Below are positions 1 through 5,804 of a stretch of 6,964 nt of DNA, in pieces. The translations under genes and the position numbers were made by a program. The DNA lies in contig URRN01000110.1 of assembly GCA_900550185.1 (NCBI GenBank), positions 1 to 6,964 on the forward strand, given 5' to 3'. The first letter of the stretch is position 1. Every line of letters begins with the position of its first letter. This DNA comes from an uncultured Collinsella sp. (GTDB lineage Bacteria > Actinomycetota > Coriobacteriia > Coriobacteriales > Coriobacteriaceae). The notes below the pieces were generated by a model, which made no database searches, had not been told where the DNA came from, and saw nothing but the letters and a program-made list of their open reading frames with translations.

Positions 1-42
1 TAAGGCCTATGCCCTTGTCTTTCAAGGCAATCTTGGGCACTA

Positions 43-59
43 CCGGCGCCCGGCGCCGG
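43..59. repeat. short G+C-rich palindrome upstream of the MFS remnant
   Basis: Two 8-base arms, CCGGCGCC and GGCGCCGG, flank a single central C, giving a near-perfect 17-base palindrome that ends 28 bases before the MFS start codon. It could be an operator for the transporter or the tip of a hairpin from an upstream gene. The rest of 1-86 shows only a small CCTTG/CAAGG stem at 13-27 and the ribosome binding site of the next gene. I see no clear promoter here. Confidence 0.4.
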
Positions 60-86
60 CTATTCGTTTGTTAAATAAGGAGCAGT

Positions 87-506
87 ATGCCCCAGCAGCG
101 TAAGTTCTTCCCCGGCTGGCTCGTGGTGGCCTCCGGCTTCGTGATCATGGCCACGTGCTACACGATTTTCGTCAACTGCATGAGCCTGTTCCAGCCGCTC
201 ATCGTCAGCGACTTGGGAATATCTCTTGCGCAGTACAACATCTCCAATGCGATCTCTACCGTGGTGAGCGTTATCGGATCGCTTGTCATTGGCCATGTTG
301 CCGATAAAGTAAGCGGTCGCGTTTTGGGCTCCCTAACCGTTATCGCTACCTCTGCCGTGCTTGTCAGCATGAGCTTTGTGGGCGAGCTTTGGCAGGTCTA
401 CGTGCTCTTTTCTGTTCGTCCCGTTCTGTCCGTGGCCGCCTTGGAAGCCGAATGGATGCTCGTACCATCATTCGGTTTCCAAGGCGGCCACGGGTCTACG
501 AAATGA
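87..506 (+). pseudogene. N-terminal remnant of a major facilitator superfamily transporter
   Basis: The 139-codon frame opens at ATG 87 behind a good ribosome binding site (AAGGAG, 77-82, 4 bases away). Its first ~110 residues look like the start of an MFS permease. A hydrophobic helix lies at about 11-40, a second at about 50-70 followed by the loop motif GHVADKVSGR (69-78, the motif A position between helices 2 and 3), a third at about 79-98, and the beginning of a fourth at 101-110. The N-terminus (FFPGWLVVASGF) resembles the oxalate/formate antiporter-like branch, but the substrate cannot be told. A complete permease has about 400 residues and 12 helices. Here recognisable sequence stops at Val110 (base 416), and the last 29 residues are encoded by the arms of hairpin H1. 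The stop at 504-506 lies at the edge of hairpin H2. No other frame before hisS continues the transporter, so roughly three quarters of the gene is missing. It is probably a non-functional decayed gene. Confidence 0.72.
428..495. repeat. long hairpin H1 at the MFS breakpoint
   Basis: Arms 432-454 and 469-491 (23 bases each) are complementary at every position except g447 opposite t476, which is a G-U wobble in + strand RNA. The stem extends outward by two Watson-Crick pairs (431-492, 430-493) and two wobbles (429-494, 428-495). The loop is 14 bases (455-468). There is no T-run after the 3' arm, so it is not a classical intrinsic terminator. The hairpin lies inside the out-of-family tail of the truncated transporter. 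Confidence 0.85.
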
Positions 507-566
507 TCTCTTTTCCTCCGTCCCCAAGGGATCACGTGATCCGAAGGGGGCGGAGGAAAAGGGATC
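505..566. repeat. long zero-spacer hairpin/palindrome H2
   Basis: Arms 505-535 and 536-566 (31 bases each) abut with no spacer. They pair at all positions except two U-G wobbles (509-562 and 521-550) and one symmetrical 3-base internal loop (526-528 against 543-545). The centre, 529-542, is a perfect 14-base palindrome containing CACGTG. Each arm carries the run CTTTTCCTCCG or its complement. No T-run follows. As DNA it could extrude as a cruciform. As RNA the tip must open to form a loop. Confidence 0.85.
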
Positions 567-573
567 ACATACA

Positions 574-633
574 GCGGCGGCGCGTCTGGCCGAACGAGTC
601 CCCATACCCTCGTTCGGTCAGGCGCGCCGCCGC
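574..633. repeat. long hairpin H3 upstream of hisS
   Basis: Arms 574-598 and 609-633 (25 bases each) pair throughout, with two G-U wobbles (585-622 and 589-618) and a 10-base loop (599-608). Weaker outer pairing is possible: CAGC 572-575 with GCTG 637-640, and CACA with TGTG further out. The stem is very G+C-rich (CGGCGG/CCGCCG). The 3' arm ends 17 bases before the TATAAT at 651, so it would cover the -35 region of any promoter using that -10 box. There is no T-run. Confidence 0.85.
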
Positions 634-650
634 GTTGCTGCTTTGTGCCG

Positions 651-656
651 TATAAT
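651..656 (+). promoter_or_regulatory. possible -10 box of hisS
   Basis: A perfect TATAAT lies 43 bases before the hisS ATG, at a suitable place for a short leader. No good -35 partner is present at 16-18 bases: the expected position is occupied by the G+C-rich 3' arm of hairpin H3. The call therefore rests on the hexamer alone. If real, transcription would begin near 663 and the hisS mRNA would not contain the three upstream hairpins. I looked for a T-box leader, common upstream of synthetase genes in Gram-positives, and see no T-box consensus. Confidence 0.35.
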
Positions 657-698
657 GTCCACTACCTATGACGCGATACAAAAGAAAGGTGTTTGCCC

Positions 699-2012
699 AT
701 GCAGGCACAGAAGGCGGAGGGAACCCGCGACCTTATCGGCGCCGAGATGCGCGCCTGGCAAAAGATGCAGCAGATTGCGGCCGGCGTGTTCGAGCCGTTT
801 GGTTTTAAACCCATCGAGACGCCCGCGATCGAGCAGGTGGACGTGTTTGTCCACGGTATCGGCCAGTCGACCGACGTCGTGCGCAAGGAAATGTTCCGCG
901 TGTTCAGCGGTGCCAACCTGGAGCGCGTCTTTACCGAGGGCACCGACACCAAACTCAAGCCCAAGCAGCGCCTGGCACTTCGCCCCGAGGGCACGGCCGG
1001 CGTGGTGCGCGCCGTCGTCGAGAACAATCTGGTGCCCCAGGGCTCCACGCCGTTTAAGGCTTACTACGCCGAGGCCATGTTCCGCGGCGAGCGTCCCCAG
1101 AAGGGCCGCCTGCGCCAGTTCCACCAGGTGGGCATCGAGTGGCTCGGCGCTCCCGATCCGGCGGCAGACGCCGAGTGCATCATCATGCTCATGGAGTTCT
1201 ACAAACGCCTGGGCTTCGATCTGTCCAAGCTCCGTTTGCTTATTAACTCGATGGGCGATGCGCAGTGCCGTCCGGCATACCGCGAGCAGGTCAAGCAGTT
1301 TATCCTCGATCACGCCGACGAGATGTGCGATGAGTGCCGCGAGCGCGCCGAGCTCAACCCGCTGCGCGCCTTCGACTGCAAGAACGACCATTGCCGTGAG
1401 ATCATGGCCGACGCCCCGCTGATGGGCGACAACCTGTGCGACGAGTGCCGCGAGCACTACGAGCAGGTCAAGCGCTATCTGGATGCTGCCGGTATCGAGT
1501 ATGTAGAGGATCCCACCCTGGTGCGTGGTCTGGACTACTACACCCGCACCGTCTTTGAGGTCGAGGCCCCTGGCGCCGGCGTCGGCTCCATCGGCGGCGG
1601 TGGTCGCTACGATGGCCTGGTCGAGCTCGAGGGTGGCAAGCCCACGGCGGGCGTCGGCTTTGCTGTCGGTTTTGAGCGCGCCCTGCTGGCCCTGCAGGCC
1701 TTTGGCAGCGATTTGGGTGCCGATGAGGCCCCGTGCGTCTATGTCGCCAACGCCGGCAAGGAGCTGCGTCAGAACGTTTTTGCCATCACGCAGGAGCTTC
1801 GCGCCGCAGGTATCGTGACCGAGGCCGACTATCAGGGCCGTTCGCTCAAGGCCCAGTTTAAGCAGGCCGACAAGGTGGGCGCTAAGCTCATTTTGGTCCT
1901 GGGCGGCGACGAGCTTGCCGCTGGCAAGGTCAAGGTGCGCGACATGGAGAGCCATGACGAGGTACTGGTCGATCTGGCCAACGTGGTCGAGGCGGTTCGC
2001 GAGCGCCTGTAG
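699..2012 (+). CDS. hisS: histidyl-tRNA synthetase (class II)
   Basis: Cytosolic HisRS activates histidine with ATP and charges tRNA-His. The 437-residue product has the normal bacterial length. The family's opening GTRDL is at 8-12, with LRPEGT at 94-99. Motif 2, FRGERPQKGRLRQFHQ, is at 128-143. The histidine-specific segment LVRGLDYYTRTVFE is at 274-287, followed by GGGGRYDGL at 299-307. Motif 3, with the family's GFERALL, is at 324-330. An anticodon-binding domain fills about 345-437. The region 210-250 holds six cysteines: CDEC at 210-213, C227, C232 and CDEC at 247-250. ATG 699 is chosen because AAAGGTG (685-691) sits 7 bases upstream; the in-frame TTG at 693 is too close to that site. 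The gene stands alone: the frequent partner aspS is not next to it, and ppc follows after 257 bases. It probably has its own promoter and ends at hairpin H4. Confidence 0.97.
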   Translation: MQAQKAEGTRDLIGAEMRAWQKMQQIAAGVFEPFGFKPIETPAIEQVDVFVHGIGQSTDVVRKEMFRVFSGANLERVFTEGTDTKLKPKQRLALRPEGTAGVVRAVVENNLVPQGSTPFKAYYAEAMFRGERPQKGRLRQFHQVGIEWLGAPDPAADAECIIMLMEFYKRLGFDLSKLRLLINSMGDAQCRPAYREQVKQFILDHADEMCDECRERAELNPLRAFDCKNDHCREIMADAPLMGDNLCDECREHYEQVKRYLDAAGIEYVEDPTLVRGLDYYTRTVFEVEAPGAGVGSIGGGGRYDGLVELEGGKPTAGVGFAVGFERALLALQAFGSDLGADEAPCVYVANAGKELRQNVFAITQELRAAGIVTEADYQGRSLKAQFKQADKVGAKLILVLGGDELAAGKVKVRDMESHDEVLVDLANVVEAVRERL

Positions 2013-2069
2013 CGCATCTTTTTGAGCTGCGGGCCTGCTAACGTGCCCTGCTCATGGAGAGCGATTGTT

Positions 2070-2107
2070 ACGGGGGTGTTTCGCTTTTATGCGGAATGCC
2101 CCCGTTT
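2070..2107 (+). terminator. terminator-like hairpin H4 downstream of hisS
   Basis: Arms 2070-2084 and 2091-2105 form a continuous 15-pair stem, including ACGGGGG/CCCCCGT, with a 6-base T-rich loop (2085-2090). Three of the pairs are G-U wobbles on the + strand (2077-2098, 2078-2097, 2081-2094). Only three T's follow, so it is a weak or tractless terminator by classical rules. It lies 57 bases after the hisS stop and before the ppc promoter, which suits the end of the hisS transcript. A weaker bulged stem (2024-2053) precedes it. Confidence 0.65.
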
Positions 2108-2164
2108 ACGTATGCCGCCCACCGAGAAATACGACCATTTAGGGCAAAAACCTTTGCAATGCAG

Positions 2165-2209
2165 AAAATACTTTTGTGTGGTAAAGCGCAATCAGTGTCG
2201 AAAGTATTT
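2165..2209. promoter_or_regulatory. paired AT-rich palindromes in the ppc promoter, possible operators
   Basis: AAAATACTTTT (2165-2175) and AAAGTATTT (2201-2209) are each self-complementary about their centre and nearly inverted copies of each other. Their centres are 35 bases apart. The second overlaps the proposed -35 box of ppc and the first lies about 30 bases upstream of it. This is the arrangement expected of a regulator binding two sites. I do not recognise the motif and cannot name the regulator. Confidence 0.4.
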
Positions 2210-2225
2210 CTCAAGCGCCTATAAT
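2198..2225 (+). promoter_or_regulatory. predicted housekeeping-type promoter of ppc
   Basis: A perfect -10 box TATAAT (2220-2225) is preceded, across a 16-base spacer, by TCGAAA (2198-2203), which matches four of six bases of the TTGACA consensus. Transcription would begin near 2232, giving a leader of about 38 bases before the GTG start. The flanking sequence from about 2125 to 2235 is richer in A+T than the genes, as expected of a promoter. The second small palindrome (2201-2209) overlaps the -35 box, so a bound protein there would block transcription. Confidence 0.6.
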
Positions 2226-2250
2226 GAATACCGCATGTTACGTGCATAGA

Positions 2251-2265
2251 AGGAGGAATGGGAGG
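2251..2265 (+). promoter_or_regulatory. two tandem ribosome binding sites before ppc
   Basis: AGGAGG (2251-2256) and GGAGG (2261-2265) lie 5 bases apart. The first is only one base from ATG 2258, too close to serve it. The second is 4 bases from the in-frame GTG at 2270, the same spacing as seen at the MFS start in this window. This favours GTG 2270 as the ppc start. The ATG inside the double site may be incidental. Confidence 0.55.
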
Positions 2266-2269
2266 AAAC

Positions 2270-5083
2270 GTGGCTGAGAACCTAAGCAACCAGTCTGTAC
2301 CCGAAGCCGCGGCGCGTGTCGCTGCCGTGGTCAACCGCCTCGTTAACCGAATCGGCTCGAATGCCGAATCCAAGGAGCGTCTCGCCGAGATCGAGATCCC
2401 CGAGGAGCTGCGCGACAATCTGGCGCTGTTCTTGCGCCTGGAGCGCCGTGTGCTTAGCGAGTATGATCCCGAGATCGCGGACCTGTTCGACAAGATTTTG
2501 ACAGCCGAGATTGTGGCCAACGCCGGAAACCCCGGCACCCGCGCTGCCGACGAGTCCGTCGACGAGCAGGGCGTGCCCACTGCCGACGAGCCCACCGCCG
2601 TGGCGTTTCGTGAAGTCGTTGATCTGATCGACAGCCTGCCGCTCGATAAGCAGCAGGTTATCGTCCGCGCCTTTACGAGCTTCTTCCATCTGGCTAACCT
2701 GTCGGAGGAGAACTACCGTGTCGCGCAGCTGCGTGAGCGCGAGGCCGGCGCATCGACCGATACCGAGGTCGATCCCGCCAACGAACTCACCGTCGCCTAT
2801 CACCAGTTGGTAAACGAGATGGGTGTCGAGGGTGCCAACGAGCTGCTCGGCAAGCTTGAGTTCCACCCTGTCTTTACCGCACATCCCACCGAGGCCCGTC
2901 GCAAGGCCGTCGAGGGCAAGATTCGCCGTATCTCCAACCTGCTGGAGGAGCGTCCGCGCCTGGGCGGCTTCGACCTGGTGGAGAACGAGCGCCATATGCT
3001 GCAGGAGATTGACGCTCTGGTGCGCACGAGCCCCATCGCGCTCAAGAAGCCCACGCCGGTCGAGGAAGCCGATACCATCATCGACATCTTCGATAACACA
3101 CTGTTCGATGTGATCCCCGTCATCTACCGTCGTTTTGACGACTGGGTGCTGGGCGACAAGGCCGGTACCGTGCCGCCGCTGTGCCCGGCGTTCTTCCATC
3201 CCGGCAGCTGGATCGGTTCCGACCGCGACGGTAACCCCAACGTCACCGCCAAGGTGAGCCGCGAGGTCGCCGCCAAGTACTTCACTCACATGGTGCTCAA
3301 GCTCGAGGACAAGTGCCGCCGCATCGGCCGCAACCTGACGCTCGAGGCCACCTACAGCAAGCCTTCTGCCGAGCTCATCAACCTGTGGAACCATCAGGTC
3401 GAGATGAGCCCTCGGTACACGGCCCGCGCCGAGTTGATCTCCGAGCACGAGCCGCATCGCGCCGTCATGCTCGTCATGGCCGACCGTCTGAACGCCACCG
3501 TGCGCCGTATCACCGACACCATGTACCACAGCGCCGATGAGTTCCTGGAGGACCTGCGCGTCGTCCAGCGATCGCTGGCCGCCTGCGGCGCCGTCCGTGC
3601 TGCCTACGGCCCGGTCCAGACCATCATCTGGCAGGTCGAGTCCTTCGGCTTCCATATGGTCGAGATGGAGTTCCGTCAGCACTCCGTGGTGCACGCCCGC
3701 GCCCTCAAGGATATCCACGAGAACGGTATCCATGGCGATCTGCAGCCCATGACACGCGAGGTCATCGACACCTTCCGCGCCATCGGCTCCATCCAAAAGC
3801 GCTACGGCAAGAAGATGGCGCACCGCTATATCATCTCGTTCACCAAGAGCGCCCAGCATGTGGCCGACGTCTTTGAGCTCGCCCACCTGTCCTTTGCACA
3901 CGAGGAGGATGTCCCCGAGCTCGATGTGATCCCGCTGTTCGAGCAGCTCGAGGACCTCGAGGGCTGCGTCGACGTGCTCGACCAGATGCTCACGCTGCCC
4001 GTGGTGCAGAAGCGCCTTGCTCAGACCAACCGCCGCATGGAGGTTATGCTGGGCTACTCCGACTCCTCCAAGGATGCCGGTCCTACCACGGCCATGCTCG
4101 CGCTGCACTCCGCGCAGGAGCGCATTGCCAAGTGGGCCGAGAAGAACGATATCGACCTGGTGCTCATGCACGGTCGCGGCGGTGCCGTGGGCCGTGGCGG
4201 CGGCCCGGCCAATAAGGCCGTGCTGGCTCAGCCCAAGGGTTCGGTCAACTGCTTCTTTAAGCTCACCGAGCAGGGCGAGGTCATCTTTGCCCGTTACGGC
4301 AACCGCACGCTGGCTCAGCGCCATGTTGAGTCCGTTGCCGCCGCAACGCTTTTGCAGTCGGCCCCGAGTGTCGAGAAGACCAACACCGAGACCACGCAGA
4401 AGTTCTGGGATATGGCCGAGAAGCTCAACGCCGTAAGCCACGAGCGCTATCTGGACCTGCTGAACACCGAGGACTTTACACCGTGGTTCTCGACCGTGAC
4501 GCCGCTGACCGAGGTCGGTCTGCTGCCGATCGGCTCGCGTCCCGCCAAGCGCGGTTTGGGTGCCAAGTCGCTCGACGACCTGCGTACCATTCCGTGGATC
4601 TTCAGCTGGAGCCAGGCGCGCATCAATCTGGCCGCCTGGTACGGCCTGGGTACCGCCTGCGAGCAGTTTGGCGATCTGGACCAGCTTAAGGCTGCCTACC
4701 AGGAGTGGCCGTTCTTCCGCACCTTTATCGACAACATCGAGATGTCGATCGCCAAGACCGACCAGCGCATCGCCAAGATGTATCTGCACCTGGGCGATCG
4801 CCAGGATCTGTCCGAGAAGGTCTTTACCGAGATGCAGCTCACCCGTAAGTGGGTCCTTGCCATCGTCGGTGATGAGTGGCCGCTGCAGCGTCGTCGCGTG
4901 CTCGGCTGCGCCGTTCGCGTGCGTAACCCCTATGTCGACGCTCTGTCCATCGCTCAGGTCCGCGCCCTTCGCGAGGTGCGTATGAACCAGGACGAGATGG
5001 CCGAGGAGAAGAAGGCCGAGTACATGAGCCTGATTCTTTCGACTGTGACCGGCGTCTCGGCAGGTTTGCAGAACACGGGGTAA
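2270..5083 (+). CDS. ppc: phosphoenolpyruvate carboxylase
   Basis: This cytosolic enzyme converts phosphoenolpyruvate and bicarbonate to oxaloacetate and phosphate, refilling four-carbon intermediates and feeding the reductive branch to malate and succinate. From GTG 2270 the product is 937 residues, slightly longer than the ~880 of the E. coli enzyme. Signatures appear in family order: HPVFTAHPTEARRK with the catalytic histidine at 205; GSWIGSDRDGNPNVT at 312-326; GYSDSSKDAG at 595-604; the mobile loop HGRGGAVGRGGGP at 634-646; IGSRPAKR at 754-761; and the terminal QNTG at 934-937. By motif position, Arg636, Lys829 (IAKTD), Arg885 (VRVRNPY) and Asn935 correspond to the aspartate-inhibition site known in E. 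coli, so feedback inhibition is likely; this is inference from memory of that family. The extra length is mostly an acidic stretch at about 86-112. An upstream ATG at 2258 would add four residues but lacks a well-spaced ribosome binding site. The gene is monocistronic, with its own promoter and the large hairpin H5 behind it. Confidence 0.97.
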   Translation: MAENLSNQSVPEAAARVAAVVNRLVNRIGSNAESKERLAEIEIPEELRDNLALFLRLERRVLSEYDPEIADLFDKILTAEIVANAGNPGTRAADESVDEQGVPTADEPTAVAFREVVDLIDSLPLDKQQVIVRAFTSFFHLANLSEENYRVAQLREREAGASTDTEVDPANELTVAYHQLVNEMGVEGANELLGKLEFHPVFTAHPTEARRKAVEGKIRRISNLLEERPRLGGFDLVENERHMLQEIDALVRTSPIALKKPTPVEEADTIIDIFDNTLFDVIPVIYRRFDDWVLGDKAGTVPPLCPAFFHPGSWIGSDRDGNPNVTAKVSREVAAKYFTHMVLKLEDKCRRIGRNLTLEATYSKPSAELINLWNHQVEMSPRYTARAELISEHEPHRAVMLVMADRLNATVRRITDTMYHSADEFLEDLRVVQRSLAACGAVRAAYGPVQTIIWQVESFGFHMVEMEFRQHSVVHARALKDIHENGIHGDLQPMTREVIDTFRAIGSIQKRYGKKMAHRYIISFTKSAQHVADVFELAHLSFAHEEDVPELDVIPLFEQLEDLEGCVDVLDQMLTLPVVQKRLAQTNRRMEVMLGYSDSSKDAGPTTAMLALHSAQERIAKWAEKNDIDLVLMHGRGGAVGRGGGPANKAVLAQPKGSVNCFFKLTEQGEVIFARYGNRTLAQRHVESVAAATLLQSAPSVEKTNTETTQKFWDMAEKLNAVSHERYLDLLNTEDFTPWFSTVTPLTEVGLLPIGSRPAKRGLGAKSLDDLRTIPWIFSWSQARINLAAWYGLGTACEQFGDLDQLKAAYQEWPFFRTFIDNIEMSIAKTDQRIAKMYLHLGDRQDLSEKVFTEMQLTRKWVLAIVGDEWPLQRRRVLGCAVRVRNPYVDALSIAQVRALREVRMNQDEMAEEKKAEYMSLILSTVTGVSAGLQNTG

Positions 5084-5106
5084 TCGATAGCCCTGTGGCT
5101 CTCACC

Positions 5107-5233
5107 GGGGCCCGATGGGTTTCCCTCTGAATGCGTCCTCGCACTTGAAGCCCCCTTATCCTGCTCCTTCGGAGCTGCGGATAAGGGGGCTTCGTGCTGC
5201 GGAATGCATTCAGAGGGAAACCCGTCGGGTCCC
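5107..5233 (+). terminator. nested long hairpin H5 downstream of ppc, presumed transcript end
   Basis: Outer arms 5107-5134 and 5206-5233 (28 bases) pair fully, with two G-U wobbles (5110-5230, 5116-5224). Inside lies GCAC 5141-5144 with GTGC 5194-5197, then a perfect 15-pair stem (5147-5161 with 5179-5193, GAAGCCCCC/GGGGGCTTC). The tip is a small GCTCC-TTC-GGAGC stem. The whole folds into one rod of about 127 bases starting 23 bases after the ppc stop. The inner stem looks like a terminator stem but no T-run follows it or the outer arm. It probably ends or protects the ppc mRNA. A mobile palindromic element is an alternative. Confidence 0.6.
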
Positions 5234-5291
5234 TTCGTCCTCGGTCTTCAGGGATTAAAGATGATGAAAATAAAGTGCGCTTCGCGCCTAA

Positions 5292-5330
5292 TGTGGAGTG
5301 CGGCGAGGGCTTCTTGCGTCCTGTGGAGTG
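5292..5330. repeat. TGTGGAGTG direct repeat
   Basis: TGTGGAGTG occurs at 5292-5300 and again at 5322-5330, exactly 30 bases apart. Related context precedes each copy (CCTAA and CC), and a G+C-rich spacer lies between. The function is unknown. It may be a tandem protein-binding site or a repeated RNA motif. Confidence 0.5.
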
Positions 5331-5694
5331 TGCCTAAAAGTAAACCTATGGCGGGCCCTGCGATGTCCGACCTTTGGCGAATCAGCCGCTGGGTGAGGGT
5401 GGTGCTTGGGGCGACGTGCAAAAAACGGAGTTTTCAGCAGCCAAAGATTGATGCATAAGGCCATAGCCGGCTTTCGCTACCTTTGTTGATGCTTTTGCAC
5501 GACAATTGGGCCTTGGCGATGCCCGTATATGGCTGGTTTCTCGCCGCATGCTATCCAGATGGGACGAGTCATGAGGACTATCTACCTTTTGAAAGACTTT
5601 TGACACCAAAATCTTATCCCGCGATGCTGAATACTCGCAAAAATGCACGCTCCGGAGGGTACTACCCTGTTACGGCTAGAAATCCATGCGCCAT

Positions 5695-5724
5695 TTTATG
5701 CAATTAGTTGACGTATTTATGCAA
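5695..5724. repeat. TTTATGCAA direct repeat around a TTGACG box
   Basis: TTTATGCAA occurs at 5695-5703 and 5716-5724, 21 bases apart, or two helical turns, so both copies face the same side of the DNA. TTGACG (5708-5713), a close match to a -35 box, lies between them, but the sequence 16-18 bases downstream (near 5730-5737) is a poor -10. It could be a tandem operator controlling a transcript that ends at the terminator at 5805-5845. Confidence 0.45.
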
Positions 5725-5804
5725 GATGACTTACGCGCGCATGCCATCGGGGTGAACGTTCGTCTCGGCATTGCGTTGACCATCCTGCCCATAGTGTCTT
5801 TTAC

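Larger units (their letters stand above)
5234..5804. other. gene-poor intergenic stretch, possible + strand non-coding transcript or larA leader
   Basis: I find no gene with both a ribosome binding site and family-like sequence on either strand, and G+C content is visibly lower than in the genes. The stretch contains a TGTGGAGTG direct repeat (5292 and 5322), a small AAAAC-GGA-GTTTT stem near 5422-5434, repeated TTGATGC (5449-5455 and 5487-5493), a perfect TTGACA without a convincing -10 (5600-5605), a 13-base palindrome AGGGTACTACCCT (5656-5668) and a TTTATGCAA direct repeat (5695 and 5716). It ends at a strong + strand terminator. That implies transcription of at least part of it on the + strand, as a small RNA, an attenuated larA leader or read-through from ppc. 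Confidence 0.45.

Noticed and set aside
428..633. CRISPR-like or retron-like repeat array
   Set aside because: The three hairpins differ in sequence and have no regular spacers, and no cas or reverse transcriptase gene is nearby.
500..698. T-box or histidine leader-peptide attenuator for hisS
   Set aside because: There is no T-box consensus and no His-rich short peptide. The likely transcript start (about 663) lies after the hairpins.
376..1422. 348-codon + strand frame overlapping the hairpins and hisS
   Set aside because: It is rich in R, S, P and A, is out of frame with hisS, crosses all the hairpins and lacks any family motif.
666..1955. 429-codon open frame on the - strand, opposite hisS
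   Set aside because: Same antisense artefact of codon bias; hisS on the + strand is unambiguous.
2282..4789. 835-codon open frame on the - strand, opposite ppc
   Set aside because: It mirrors a G+C-rich gene whose codon bias removes antisense stops. The product is low-complexity (rich in L, G, V, H, D), with no domain and no ribosome binding site. The + strand frame has full PEP carboxylase motifs.
5251..5433. 61-codon stop-free stretch on the - strand between ppc and larA with protein-like composition
   Set aside because: It has no ATG or GTG start and no ribosome binding site, and a stop lies directly upstream. It is worth a homology search as a recurring element but cannot be supported as a gene.
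5600..5628. Promoter with perfect TTGACA at 5600
   Set aside because: The best -10 at 17 bases is GATGCT, matching only three of six, so it is not enough to call.
5382..5648. 88-codon frame on the - strand and the overlapping 74-codon + strand frame at 5483-5707
   Set aside because: Neither has a credible ribosome binding site or recognisable sequence. Both appear to be chance frames in the gene-poor interval.
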